This document shows, in pieces, positions 1-8,696 of a DNA stretch of 44,785 nucleotides (position 1 is the stretch's first letter; the number at the start of each line of letters is the position of its first letter). The DNA comes from Chlorobiaceae bacterium (GTDB lineage: Bacteria > Bacteroidota > Chlorobiia > Chlorobiales > Chlorobiaceae), in the NCBI GenBank assembly GCA_013335115.1, contig JAAXWQ010000004.1:109974-154758 (forward strand). Reading direction: 5' to 3'. The position numbers were made by a program, and so were the translations under genes. Under the pieces are notes generated by a model that did no database searches, was not told the DNA's origin, and saw only the letters and a program-made list of their open reading frames with translations.

Positions 1-351
1 CTGGCTACCGTCACGCACCACGAGCGCCCTCGGGCTCGACAGGTCGCGCAGGGCGTCGAGTGCGTGTTCGGTCCTCCCCTCCTGCACCAGGGTAATGCCG
101 ATGATCACCACCACGAACCCCAGGAGCATGAGGGCATCCTCGATACTGCCCAGCATCAGGTAGATGAGGCCGCACGCGATCAGCATGAGGAACATGGGTT
201 CGCGCACTACGCCGGCAAGGAGTGCGAAGAACGACCGCCGGCGTGCGGCAGGTAGCTCGTTCCACCCTTCGTTGCGCAACCGCTCCCGGGCCTCTGCCGA
301 ACTCAGCCCGGCAGGAAGCTGGTCCGATCCATGCACGTTGACCGTTCCCAT
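1..351 (-). CDS. cation-translocating P-type ATPase, N-terminal part (cut by window edge)
   Basis: Reading the minus strand from an ATG at 351 gives an open frame of 117 codons that runs off the window at position 1. It begins MGTVNVHGSDQLPAGLSSAE, then has the N-terminal cation-ATPase pattern (GLSSAEARERLRNEGWNELP), a hydrophobic pair of helices around residues 45-85 (REPMFLMLIACGLIYLMLGS and a following segment) and the start of the actuator region (RTEHALDALRDLSSPRALVV). This matches the first helices of P2-type Ca2+ or related cation pumps. No phosphorylation site can be seen because the rest lies outside. It resembles the same region of the complete ATPase at 2545-5259, so two related pumps lie close together. 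The ion is unknown. Confidence 0.8.
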   Translation of the reverse strand, partial: MGTVNVHGSDQLPAGLSSAEARERLRNEGWNELPAARRRSFFALLAGVVREPMFLMLIACGLIYLMLGSIEDALMLLGFVVVIIGITLVQEGRTEHALDALRDLSSPRALVVRDGSQ

Positions 352-401
352 AGCGTTGGATTCATTTGAAATGCGGAAATGTGGATGGGACCCCATTCCA
401 T

Positions 402-439
402 AAAAAAGCAAAACCCCTGCAATTACGAAAATGCAGGGG
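402..439 (-). terminator. intrinsic terminator after the 77-aa gene
   Basis: A perfect 8-bp stem (414-421 with 432-439) with a 10-nt loop is followed on the minus strand by a T-rich tract (TTTTGCTTTTTT). It lies about 70 bp beyond the stop of the gene at 508-741 and upstream of the ATPase gene starting at 351. Confidence 0.75.
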
Positions 440-507
440 TCATATGCTTCAATTTCTTTGCCTGACGGTGAGGGGCAGTTCCTGCCGGCTCACCGGAACG
501 GCCGTAT

Positions 508-741
508 TCAGTTGGACTCTGGTTCGTTCCTGGTAAGGATGCCGTCTTCGACCATTTTGTTGATCATTTTCGTAAGCTGGTCGTGGGTACGCAGAAGGCC
601 CGGCAGCGACATGGCGACCGTCCCGACCGGGACGACGTTTGTCTTGTCCTGCTCGACCTGCGTGATATTGACGAGATCGATGCGGATGACGCCGTCGATC
701 AGGCTCATGTTGGCGATTCCGTCCGCGTAAATGGTCTGCAT
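508..741 (-). CDS. small conserved-looking protein of unknown function (77 aa)
   Basis: I do not recognise this family. The 77-residue protein starts MQTIYADGIANMSLIDGVIR, has no signal peptide or membrane helix, and reads as alternating beta-like stretches (VIRIDLVNITQVEQ, VVPVGTVAMSLPGLL) followed by a helix (LRTHDQLTKMINKMVEDGIL). The start is well supported by a GGAGG ribosome site a few bases upstream of the ATG. It stands alone: the permease gene ends about 195 bp upstream and its own intrinsic terminator follows, so it is probably a single-gene transcript. The pattern resembles a small cytosolic beta-sheet protein. No function is assigned. Confidence 0.75.
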   Translation of the reverse strand: MQTIYADGIANMSLIDGVIRIDLVNITQVEQDKTNVVPVGTVAMSLPGLLRTHDQLTKMINKMVEDGILTRNEPESN

Positions 742-879
742 ATCTCTTTCCTCCGTTGGGGTTGCTTGTTGTCCTGCGCAGCGATTGTTGATCGCGAAAG
801 GTGAATATACGTATTACGCCCGATTTAATGACAGCATAACGGGACAGCATCTCGTAAATGCCGCGATTTTTTACACAAG

Positions 880-902
880 ACCTGCTTTTCAGAGGAGCAG
901 GT
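880..902. other. 7-bp hairpin downstream of the permease gene
   Basis: A perfect 7-bp inverted repeat (880-886 with 896-902) with a 9-nt loop lies in the 195-bp gap between the permease stop (937) and the start of the small gene (741). It could act as a weak terminator for the permease, but there is no clear T tract after it on the minus strand. Confidence 0.35.
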
Positions 903-936
903 AAAGACTATTCCGGATCTCCCGGAGCTCACATCC

Positions 937-2424
937 TCAACACTCGTGTTTCGTAAGGATGCTGTGGTGGCGGCCGTAGAAGAAGTAGATACAGAAGCCG
1001 ATGGCGAGCCAGACGACCAGCCGGAGCCAGTTTTCCGCAGGGAGGGAGAACATGAGCAGCAGGCAGGTGAGGATGCCGGCGACCGGCACGAACGGTACCA
1101 GGGGGGCCCTGAAAGGCCTTTCAGCTTCGGGATGGGTGCGCCGCATGATGAGTACCGATGCGCAGACGATGACGAAGGCGAACAGGGTGCCGATGTTGAC
1201 CAGTTCGGCCAGCAGGCGCAGCGGGAGGAGCGCCCCCAGGACGGCCACGAACAGTCCCGTCAGGATGGTCGATTTCCACGGCGTGCGATACCGCTCGTGG
1301 ATGGCTCCGAAAAAGCTCTTCGGGAGCAGGCCGTCGCGCGCCATGGCGAGGAACACCCTCGGCTGGCTGAGCATCATCACCAGCAGCACCGAGGTGATTC
1401 CGGTGATGGCGCCGAGCGAGACGAGGAGCTGGGCCCAACCCAGTCCCACTTGCCGGAAGGCATCGGAGACCGGAGCATCGATGTTGATCTTGCCGTACGG
1501 GACCATGCCGGTGATGACCGCCGCCACAGCGATGTAAAGCACCGTGCAGAGGATGAGCGAAGCAATCAGTCCGATGGGTACGTCACGCTGGGGGTTTCGG
1601 GCCTCTTCGGCATGCGTTGAAACCGAATCAAAGCCGATGTAGGCGAAAAAGATCATGGCAGCACCTGCAAGGACGCCAACAGGGGCGCCGGACGGGCCGG
1701 TCTGGCCAAGCACGGTCTGGCCGAATATGCTCAGGCCGGAATAGCCGAACGGGGCGAATGGCTGCCAGTTCGCGGGTTTGACGTACATCGCGCCCAGCAC
1801 GATCACGAACAGGACGATGAGCAGCTTGACAATCACCATGCCGGTGTTGAAGCTCGCGCTTTCGCGGATTCCTTTGACGAGGACCACGGTCACCACGCCG
1901 GTGATCAACACCGCAGGCAGGTCGAACATCGCACCGGTAGCGGAGAGCAGTCCGCTGGAAGGGTCGAAATCAACGGGCGCCTTGGCCAGCAGTGCGGGTA
2001 TATGGTAGCCGAATATGCCGATGAAATCCTGGAAGTAGTGTGACCATCCGTGGGCGACCGTCGCCGATGCCACGGCGTATTCGAGGATCAGGTCCCAGCC
2101 GATGATCCAGGCGAGCAGTTCACCGAGGGTCGCGTAGGCATAGGTGTAGGCAGAACCGGCGACCGGCGCCATGGAGGCGAACTCGGCATAGCAGAGGGCG
2201 GCAAAGACGCAGGCAAGGCCGGCAATCGCGAACGACAGGGTGACGGCCGGGCCCGCCTTGTCGTGGGCGGCGACGCCGATGAGCACGAAGATGCCGGTAC
2301 CGATGATGGCGCCGACCCCGAGGCTGGTGAGGGCGACCGGGCCGAGCACCCGGCGCAGGCGGTGCTCGTCATTCAACTCATCGAGCAGCAGGGAGAGCGG
2401 CTTTTTCCTGAAGCTGTTTTTCAC
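937..2424 (-). CDS. APC-superfamily amino-acid permease
   Basis: This 495-aa inner-membrane transporter belongs to the amino acid-polyamine-organocation superfamily, most like the cationic amino-acid transporter (CAT/YfnA) branch. After a short polar N-terminus (MKNSFRKKPLSLLLDELNDE) comes the family hallmark of helix 1, GVGAIIGTGIFVLIG, around residues 36-50, whose unwound Gly-rich stretch binds the substrate carboxyl and amino groups. About 12-13 hydrophobic segments follow, with the conserved LCYAEFASMAPVAGSAYTYA in helix 3 and GFDSVSTHAEEARNPQRDVP after helix 6. The length is typical. The start codon is GTG. It is separated from the upstream ATPase by about 120 bp. The substrate cannot be told from sequence; amino-acid uptake or exchange is the family role. 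Confidence 0.9.
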   Translation of the reverse strand: MKNSFRKKPLSLLLDELNDEHRLRRVLGPVALTSLGVGAIIGTGIFVLIGVAAHDKAGPAVTLSFAIAGLACVFAALCYAEFASMAPVAGSAYTYAYATLGELLAWIIGWDLILEYAVASATVAHGWSHYFQDFIGIFGYHIPALLAKAPVDFDPSSGLLSATGAMFDLPAVLITGVVTVVLVKGIRESASFNTGMVIVKLLIVLFVIVLGAMYVKPANWQPFAPFGYSGLSIFGQTVLGQTGPSGAPVGVLAGAAMIFFAYIGFDSVSTHAEEARNPQRDVPIGLIASLILCTVLYIAVAAVITGMVPYGKINIDAPVSDAFRQVGLGWAQLLVSLGAITGITSVLLVMMLSQPRVFLAMARDGLLPKSFFGAIHERYRTPWKSTILTGLFVAVLGALLPLRLLAELVNIGTLFAFVIVCASVLIMRRTHPEAERPFRAPLVPFVPVAGILTCLLLMFSLPAENWLRLVVWLAIGFCIYFFYGRHHSILTKHEC

Positions 2425-2544
2425 GTTCCGGTGAGGGTTGGATGGTTACGGAAACAATGACGCTCGTGGCGTCGGCATGAAGTCGGGCGCCTTATGCAGG
2501 CAATCGGGCTCCATGTGGCATGAACCACGTAATTTATCACAATT

Positions 2545-5259
2545 TTATGCTTTCGGTCCAATGATTCCTTTCCGGGCCATCCATTTGACCCCTTCGATTA
2601 CCGGGATGACGGTCATCGAGCAGCAGAAGACGATCAGCCAGTCGACGGCAGGTATCGGAAAGGTTCCGGAAAACCCCCTCAGGGCCGGAACCGTCACGAT
2701 TGCCGCCAGCATGCAGAGTTCCCAGAGTATCGCCATGTTGAGCCAGCGGTTCCCGAACGGCTTGTTCGACACCGACACGGTGAGCGACCGGAAATTGTAG
2801 GCCTTGAAAAACTGGATCAGCACCAGCGAGACGAACGTCATGGTCATCGCTTCGCCAAGGGATCGGCCCGAACTCCTCGCCCATTCGAACAGCGCCAGGT
2901 TGACGATGGTCGACCAGAATCCGCCCGCAAGCATGAGCGCCAGGAGCTTGCTGGTGAAAATCCCCTGTCCCGGATTGTTCGGGCGTCGTTTCATGATGCC
3001 CGCCTCTGCCGGATCCACCGCGAGCGCCAGCGCCGGCAGGCCGTCGGTGGCAAGGTTGACGTAGAGTATCTGGACTGCCGACAGCGGGAGCGGCATGCCC
3101 AGAACGGTCGCCCCGGCCATGAGCCCGAGTTCCCCGATGTTCGAAGAGAGCAGGTAGGTCAGGTATTTGGCGATATTGTCATAGATCCCGCGCCCCTCCT
3201 CGATAGCCGCCACGATGGACGAAAAGTTGTCGTCGAGAAGCGTCATTGCCGATGCTTCCCGCGCCACGTCGGTGCCGGCGATTCCCATGGAGATGCCGAT
3301 ATCGGCCTTTTTCAGGGCCGGGGCGTCATTCACTCCGTCCCCGGTCATGGCCACCACCTCCCCTGCCGCCTGAAGGGCCTCGACAATCCGCAACTTGTGC
3401 TCCGGCGACACCCTGGCGAAGACCTCGACCGAACCCGCAAGGTTCCTGAGAGCATTTTCGTCGAGCCTGTCCAGGTCGCTTCCGGTCAGGACCCGCCCGT
3501 CGCGGAGGATGCCGAGCTCGCGTGCAATGGCCGTAGCGGTCTGCGGATGGTCCCCGGTGATCATGACCGGACGTATGCCGGCATCCCTGCATCGCGCTAC
3601 CGCCGGCCGGGCTTCCTCCCTCGGAGGATCGATCATGCCCGCAAGGCCGAGGAACGTCAGGCCGGCATCGATATCAGGCTCCACTGTTCCCGTTTTGCAA
3701 GCGATGGCGAGCACCCTGAGCGCTTCGCTGCCCATGGCGTCCACCTGCGACATGGTGGACCGGAAGGCATTGCTGTCGAAGGGAACCTCCCCCTCCGCAG
3801 AGGCGAACGACGTACACGCCGGCAGGATCACCTCTGGCGCCCCCTTGACGATGGCAATCACCGCTCCACCGTCCCGATGCAGGGTCGCCATGCGCTTCGT
3901 CGCCGAATCGAACGGCTGTTCCGAGATGCGGGGATAGCGGGCACCGAGCATCGCCTCATCGATACCGGCCTTCCTTGCCGCCACGATGAGCGCCGCTTCG
4001 GTCGGGTCGCCGGCCATGGTGCACCGGCCGTCCGGTTCCTGAAACAGCCGTGCATCATTGCAGAGCACACCGGCTTCAAGAAGCCTTCGGAAGGGTTCCT
4101 GCAGCGCGTTGCCGGTATCAGGGCGTTCAATCAACCCTTCCGGGCAGTATCCTGAACCAGACACCCTGGCGGTCATACCGTCCGCATAGAGGGTGCGAAC
4201 CGTCATCTCGTCGCGGGTAAGGGTTCCGGTCTTGTCCGTGCAGACCACCGTGGTGCTGCCAAGGGTTTCGACTGCCGGAAGGCGCCGCATGAGGGCATGC
4301 CGGCCAGCCATTCGCCGGACGCCGAGGGCCAGCGAAATGGTGACCACCGCCGGCAGGGCTTCAGGCACGACGGCCACGGCCAGGGCGATGCCGAAAACAA
4401 GGATATCGATGAGCGGCTGGCCTCGCATGATGCCGAAGGCGACGATGACCAGGACGATGGCGAGCGCTACCCTGGCGAGCATTGTCCCTACCCGGTCGAG
4501 GTTTTTCTGGAGGGGGGTTTTACCGGTGTCGACCGTCTGCAGCAACCCGGCAATCCGTCCGAATTCGGTTTCCATGCCGGTAGCGGTCACGACGAGACGG
4601 CCACGACCGTATGTGGCCGCGGTGCCGGCGAACAGCATGTTGACCCGATCGGCGACGCCGGTCGTGGCGGCAAGCATCTCGACGGCAGACTTCTCCGAAG
4701 GCAGCGATTCACCGGTCAGCGAGGCCTCATCCATGCGCAGGTTCGACGATTCGATCAGGCGCCCATCGGCAGCAACGCGGTCCCCGGCGGCGATCAGGAG
4801 CAGGTCTCCGGGCACGATCAGGCTCACCGGCAACAGTTGCTCACCGCCGCCGCGGAGCACCCTCGCGTTTGGCGCAGCCATGTCCTTCAGGGCCTCGATC
4901 GCCTTTTCGGCCCGATACTCCTGGACGAACCCCAGCAACACGGCCAGGAGCACGATTACCGAAATGGCCGCGGCTTCGACTTCATGCCCGAGGATGGCCG
5001 AGAGCACGGTCGCCGCGAGCAGCATCAGGATGAGCACGTTTCTGAATTGGGCAAAAAAGATCTTCCACGGACCGGAGGCACTTGCGCCGATGACCAGATT
5101 GGGGCCATAGGCAGCAAGCCTCCGTTCAGCCTCGTCCTGTGCGAGGCCGTCCGGGCCTGTATCGAGAAGGGTCAAAATCTGTTCCGGAGGCAGCGAATGC
5201 CATGGTTGTGGAATCATCTTGCCAAAATCGGGTTGCATCGAGGGCTTCGTCGTCGTCAA
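2545..5259 (-). CDS. P2-type cation-translocating ATPase, Ca2+-pump-like
   Basis: A complete 904-aa P-type ATPase that should pump a cation out across the inner membrane at the cost of ATP. Visible landmarks are the actuator TGES (182-185), helix-4 motif PEALPA (299-304), phosphorylation site DKTGT (342-346), MITGD (567-571) and GDGVNDAP (640-647). The helix 5/6 residues SSNIGE and YVNLATDGLPA match the Ca2+-binding positions of SERCA/PMR1-type pumps, so Ca2+ (or Mn2+) is the best guess. The TTG start at 5259 is preceded by GGAGA at good spacing; an ATG seven codons in lacks a ribosome site. It lies 72 bp after the Nif11-like gene on the same strand. Confidence 0.93.
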   Translation of the reverse strand: MTTTKPSMQPDFGKMIPQPWHSLPPEQILTLLDTGPDGLAQDEAERRLAAYGPNLVIGASASGPWKIFFAQFRNVLILMLLAATVLSAILGHEVEAAAISVIVLLAVLLGFVQEYRAEKAIEALKDMAAPNARVLRGGGEQLLPVSLIVPGDLLLIAAGDRVAADGRLIESSNLRMDEASLTGESLPSEKSAVEMLAATTGVADRVNMLFAGTAATYGRGRLVVTATGMETEFGRIAGLLQTVDTGKTPLQKNLDRVGTMLARVALAIVLVIVAFGIMRGQPLIDILVFGIALAVAVVPEALPAVVTISLALGVRRMAGRHALMRRLPAVETLGSTTVVCTDKTGTLTRDEMTVRTLYADGMTARVSGSGYCPEGLIERPDTGNALQEPFRRLLEAGVLCNDARLFQEPDGRCTMAGDPTEAALIVAARKAGIDEAMLGARYPRISEQPFDSATKRMATLHRDGGAVIAIVKGAPEVILPACTSFASAEGEVPFDSNAFRSTMSQVDAMGSEALRVLAIACKTGTVEPDIDAGLTFLGLAGMIDPPREEARPAVARCRDAGIRPVMITGDHPQTATAIARELGILRDGRVLTGSDLDRLDENALRNLAGSVEVFARVSPEHKLRIVEALQAAGEVVAMTGDGVNDAPALKKADIGISMGIAGTDVAREASAMTLLDDNFSSIVAAIEEGRGIYDNIAKYLTYLLSSNIGELGLMAGATVLGMPLPLSAVQILYVNLATDGLPALALAVDPAEAGIMKRRPNNPGQGIFTSKLLALMLAGGFWSTIVNLALFEWARSSGRSLGEAMTMTFVSLVLIQFFKAYNFRSLTVSVSNKPFGNRWLNMAILWELCMLAAIVTVPALRGFSGTFPIPAVDWLIVFCCSMTVIPVIEGVKWMARKGIIGPKA

Positions 5260-5294
5260 CGCATCTCTCCATACAACCCGTATTCGCGCTTACG

Positions 5295-5319
5295 GGTTCC
5301 GCAGGCCGGCTGCGGAACC
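5295..5319. other. perfect 9-bp hairpin between Nif11-like gene and ATPase gene
   Basis: Positions 5295-5303 pair perfectly with 5311-5319 around a 7-nt GC-rich loop. No T tract follows on the minus strand, so this is not a clean terminator. It may limit read-through or stabilise the upstream mRNA. Confidence 0.5.
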
Positions 5320-5331
5320 GGAGGGTAGGGG

Positions 5332-5595
5332 TCAGTGCCAGAGGCCGCTGCTGCAACAGTGTCCGCCTTTCGAGGGCTGTTCATCAGCGGTATAGCAGAA
5401 CCAGCCGGCGAGATGGCCGAACGCGCCAGGCGGCAAGTCTGCCTTGGCCTGGTCGAGCTCCTGTTCGCTGAACTCGTAACCGGCCTCCCTGATCAGCTCC
5501 ATCCTCTTTTTCGACAGTTCGGCGACAAGGTGCTTGCGGAACCCCTCCTCGTCGATGATCTTGGCAAGGAATGCGCGGGCGGAGGTGTGTGACAT
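5332..5595 (-). CDS. Nif11-like small protein, possible peptide precursor
   Basis: This 87-aa protein begins MSHTSARAFLAKIIDEEGFR and continues with two amphipathic helices ending near EAGYEFSEQELDQAKADLPP. That pattern is the Nif11 domain, found in nitrogen-fixation-linked small proteins and in leader peptides of ribosomally made natural products. The C-terminal 30 residues differ: an aromatic stretch (GHLAGWFCYTADEQPSKG) and then GGHCCSSGLWH, that is, a Gly-Gly followed by a short Cys-Cys tail. The AAAAGGAG ribosome site before the ATG is very strong. No lanthipeptide synthetase, radical SAM enzyme or peptidase-transporter is next to it, so the precursor role is open. A plain Nif11 housekeeping protein is the alternative. 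Confidence 0.75.
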   Translation of the reverse strand: MSHTSARAFLAKIIDEEGFRKHLVAELSKKRMELIREAGYEFSEQELDQAKADLPPGAFGHLAGWFCYTADEQPSKGGHCCSSGLWH

Positions 5596-5698
5596 GTATC
5601 GACTCCTTTTTCAGGTTGGTTGCAATGCTCCGACGGAACGGAGCCTTTCCTCAATATCATGAAATAACGGGAACCATGAAAAAACTCCGGGATTTTGC

Positions 5699-6457
5699 TT
5701 ACAGCCTCGCACCGCCTGAGATCTCGAGGACCTGGCCGGTGATGAACGATGCTTCGTCGGAGGCGAGGAACAGTGCCGCCGAGGCTACGTCCTCCGGGGT
5801 CCCTATCCTGCCGAGCGGGTATCGTGCCGCTGTCGCTTCGGCCATGGCTTTCCATCGCTCCTCTCCGAGGGCGCGGGGAAACGCCTCGACCCCGATGATC
5901 GCCGGTGCGAGGGCGTTGGCCGTAATGCTACTGGCGCCAAGGGCCATGGCGATCGAACGGGTAAAGGAGAAGATGCCCCCTTTCGACGCTGCGTAGCTGA
6001 ACTGGCCGGGGCTGCCCCGGTAGACAAGGGAGCTCATGTTCACGATGCGCCCGTAAGCCTGGGGCTTCATGATTTTGGTGGCTTCCCGGCAGCACAGGAT
6101 GCACGACTTGAGGTTCATGTCGAAATTCCTCGACATGAGCTCGACGTCGATCCCTTCGACCGTGGCCGAGGGTTCGGCATCCCCGCCGGCGACGTTCACC
6201 AGGATGTCGAGGCGGCCGTACTTTTCGCGGATCGCCGAAAAAAGGGCGACCACCTGCGTTTCGTCGGTGAGGTCCGCGGCATGGGCTGTGCCGGCCCCCC
6301 CTTCGGCGACGATGCCGTCGAGCACCCGTCGGCACCCGTCGAAGTCCCTGTCGGCGAGGATGACCGTGGCCCCTTCACGTGCGAAGCGCCTGGCCGTGGC
6401 GCTGCCGATCCCCCCGGCCGAACCGGTCACCAGGGCTATCTTCTGGTTGAGTCTCAT
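5699..6457 (-). CDS. SDR-family NAD(P)-dependent oxidoreductase (FabG-like)
   Basis: A 252-aa short-chain dehydrogenase/reductase of standard length. The Rossmann nucleotide-binding turn TGSAGGIG is near residues 11-18, an NVAGG variant of the NNAG motif near residue 90, the catalytic Ser in NMSSLVYRG, and YAASK supplies the catalytic Tyr and Lys. The C-terminal FLASDEASFITGQVLEISGG is typical of FabG-like members. The substrate is unknown; 3-oxoacyl or sugar/alcohol groups are usual. It follows a glycosyltransferase gene on the same strand with a 27-bp gap and is probably co-transcribed, which hints at cell-envelope or lipid chemistry but does not prove it. Confidence 0.9.
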   Translation of the reverse strand: MRLNQKIALVTGSAGGIGSATARRFAREGATVILADRDFDGCRRVLDGIVAEGGAGTAHAADLTDETQVVALFSAIREKYGRLDILVNVAGGDAEPSATVEGIDVELMSRNFDMNLKSCILCCREATKIMKPQAYGRIVNMSSLVYRGSPGQFSYAASKGGIFSFTRSIAMALGASSITANALAPAIIGVEAFPRALGEERWKAMAEATAARYPLGRIGTPEDVASAALFLASDEASFITGQVLEISGGARL

Positions 6458-6484
6458 TGGGTTACCGTTTTTTTCTACGATTGT

Positions 6485-7399
6485 TCAATACTCTTGCCGG
6501 AAGCCCCTTGCCGGGAGCTCGGTGCTCCCGGGTTCAGCGCTTCCGGCGAACAGCCTGAATCCCATCAGGCTCGTCATCGACTGCACCGCGGAATTGAACC
6601 TGCCGATGAAAAGGTCGAGGTCATTGATCCTGAACTGCGAAATCTCCGCCACCTCCTGCATGAAGTCGAGGAACTGCTGATGCCGCATCTCCCCTATCCT
6701 TGAAGACCAGGACGCATTGGAGATCCGGAACGCGCAAAGCGGTTCGTCAATCATCCAGAGGTCTCCGAGCCTCAGCAGCTGCACCCAGAAATCAAGGTCG
6801 ACCGTGTACGGGATACGGGCGCGGTAACCACGTGTCTTGCCGATCAGGGCCGCAGGATACAAGCCGCAGACCGGTTCGCCGATGATGTTGGTTCCCATGC
6901 GCACCATTTTCCTGACCAGTTCGGAAGACTCCTTTCGCCCACCGTCCATGAAATTGACCTTCCTGATCAGGGTCTTGCCATCCGGATCGATGATGGTCCT
7001 CTGGCAGGATACCAGGCTGACTCCTGAAGATTCGGGGCTGTCGAAGAGTCCGACCTGTTTTTCGAGGCAGCAGGGAAACAGGATGTCGTCAGCGCAGAGC
7101 AGCTTCACCAATCGGCCGCGTACCTCGCTGATTGCGCGGTTCCAGTTCCCCTCGGGGCCCAGGTTCATGTCGCTCGTGATGATCCGTATGCGCCGGTCCT
7201 CGTAGGAGCGGGCGATCTCGAGGGAGCGGTCGGTGGAATGGTCGTCGTACACCAGGAGCTCGAAATCGGGCATGCTCTGCAAGAGCACCGATTCGATGGT
7301 CTCGGCGATGAACCGCTCATTGTTATAGAGTGGAATCGCGACGGTCACCAGCGGTTTTGCTTCGGTTGCCATAAAGGTATCATCCGTTGATGGATTCAT
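6485..7399 (-). CDS. family 2 glycosyltransferase
   Basis: A GT-A type glycosyltransferase of about 304 aa that would transfer a sugar from a nucleotide-sugar to an envelope glycan or lipid. It has the GT2 opening [20 protein letters not shown], then [10 protein letters not shown] and [22 protein letters not shown], where the last Asp pair is the metal-binding DXD equivalent. The ATG at 7399 has GGGGA six bases upstream and overlaps the end of the previous gene; an internal ATG at 7372 is the alternative. The last 15-20 codons ([18 protein letters not shown]) coincide with a REP-like palindrome at 6507-6534, so the native C-terminus may have been replaced or extended by a repeat insertion. 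Confidence 0.88.
   Translation of the reverse strand: MNPSTDDTFMATEAKPLVTVAIPLYNNERFIAETIESVLLQSMPDFELLVYDDHSTDRSLEIARSYEDRRIRIITSDMNLGPEGNWNRAISEVRGRLVKLLCADDILFPCCLEKQVGLFDSPESSGVSLVSCQRTIIDPDGKTLIRKVNFMDGGRKESSELVRKMVRMGTNIIGEPVCGLYPAALIGKTRGYRARIPYTVDLDFWVQLLRLGDLWMIDEPLCAFRISNASWSSRIGEMRHQQFLDFMQEVAEISQFRINDLDLFIGRFNSAVQSMTSLMGFRLFAGSAEPGSTELPARGFRQEY
6507..6534. repeat. REP-like palindrome inside the glycosyltransferase 3' end
   Basis: The core CTTGCCGGGAGC followed by a 5-nt spacer and GCTCCCGG forms an 8-bp perfect stem (6511-6518 with 6524-6531). The same TTGCCGGGAGC core occurs near 9868 and, in reverse orientation, near 14336, close to the RAYT pseudogene. RAYT proteins mobilise such palindromes in other bacteria. 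Confidence 0.6.
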
Positions 7400-8681
7400 C
7401 ACTCATCCCCAGTGCCGGGTCGCGCAAGAGGTTCCTCCTCAGGAAAAAGACCGCCGTGCCGAAAACGACTCCACTGATGCCGAGCGCAACATCCTCTCCG
7501 GTCGAGAAGCTCAGGATGATGATTGAAGCCGTAATCAGCATCACCGTCAGCTGCACGAACGCCTTGGCCATGGTGGAGCGGTCAAGTATCTGTTCGAGCG
7601 GGTTGCCGGAGTGCAACAGTTCGAGCGTGCCCGCTTTCTGTATGGCCGGGATGACGATGTAGATCATGCCGGTGAACGAAAGGGTAATCCAGCCCAGCAG
7701 GGCCGCATGGGTATGGGAGTGGTAGATCCACATCCTGTCGGGCCTGATGGGCGGATAGGAACCGAACAGGATCCCCTTGCCGTAGTAAATGTTCATGATG
7801 CCGTAGGCGCTGGTGGCCAGGAGGGAGGCAAGGCCGCCCAGCAGGTACGCCAGGGCAGGATGGGCGAAATTGCTGCGGAAATAGTTGTTCATGAACACGG
7901 CAAACGTGGCGAGCAGGACCAGCACGCCGAACATCAGGAGGTGGCTGATGAGCATCATGCTCACGTACTGCCCGATCAGGATCACCACCAGGAAGAAGAG
8001 CACCCCCCCCACGAAGATGAAGAACCAGATGCCGAACAACCGCCGCGCCAGTTCCATCTTGGGCGTGTTCCGCCAGGCGTAGGTGTACAGGAATCCCATG
8101 ACACTGATGCTCAGCGGGAACGACGAACCGAGGAAATAGGAAGACTGGGTGACGAAGAACGGAATGATCCCGTTCGACGGCCATGCCTCCTTGATGCCGA
8201 GGGTAAGCAGGCCGAGGTTCGCCACGAACAGGAAGATGACGTCGAAAAAGTAGTAACGCCCCGAAACATTTTCCCAGATGCTTCTGGGCGGAAGGACGAC
8301 GAGGATATCCACCAGGAGGCGGACGACCAACATGAGCATCAGCAGGCCCGCCGCCGCCTTGAGCAGCGGCTGTACGAAAAGCACCGACGCCGTGACCATC
8401 ACGAGCGAGGCCATGACGGCGTACAGGTAGCGGCGCTGGCGTTCGGGCCGGATGACCAGCTCCGGATAGATGGCGGCCGTCAGGTAACGGTTGAGCAGGA
8501 GGATCGCCGAGTTACCGAACCCGATAAAGAAGATGTAGGGATGGATTTTTTTCAGGAAGGCGTTGCCGAAGAGCACGCCGAATGCGCCGCAAAAAACAGC
8601 CGTGGCGACAACCGTTACGGAGAACGTGAGGAAGAGCCTTGAGATGTCGCGCAGCGTGTATTCGGAATCGTTCTTGATCAT
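7380..8681 (-). CDS. polytopic membrane protein with oxidase-like His-rich helix
   Basis: About 433 aa with roughly 11-12 hydrophobic segments, so an integral inner-membrane protein. The segment [20 protein letters not shown] near residue 320, followed by TGMIYIVIP, resembles the haem-ligand helix of haem-copper oxidase/NorB-type subunit I relatives, and another His sits in [13 protein letters not shown]. The full set of six His ligands of a true oxidase subunit is not visible, so electron-transfer activity is not claimed. ATG 8681 is chosen; a TTG at 8693 is also in frame. The gene is wedged between DoxX-like and glycosyltransferase genes with overlaps or tiny gaps, which suggests one transcript. 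Confidence 0.7.
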   Translation of the reverse strand: MIKNDSEYTLRDISRLFLTFSVTVVATAVFCGAFGVLFGNAFLKKIHPYIFFIGFGNSAILLLNRYLTAAIYPELVIRPERQRRYLYAVMASLVMVTASVLFVQPLLKAAAGLLMLMLVVRLLVDILVVLPPRSIWENVSGRYYFFDVIFLFVANLGLLTLGIKEAWPSNGIIPFFVTQSSYFLGSSFPLSISVMGFLYTYAWRNTPKMELARRLFGIWFFIFVGGVLFFLVVILIGQYVSMMLISHLLMFGVLVLLATFAVFMNNYFRSNFAHPALAYLLGGLASLLATSAYGIMNIYYGKGILFGSYPPIRPDRMWIYHSHTHAALLGWITLSFTGMIYIVIPAIQKAGTLELLHSGNPLEQILDRSTMAKAFVQLTVMLITASIIILSFSTGEDVALGISGVVFGTAVFFLRRNLLRDPALGMSDESING

Positions 8682-8696
8682 GGGCTCATGCAATGG

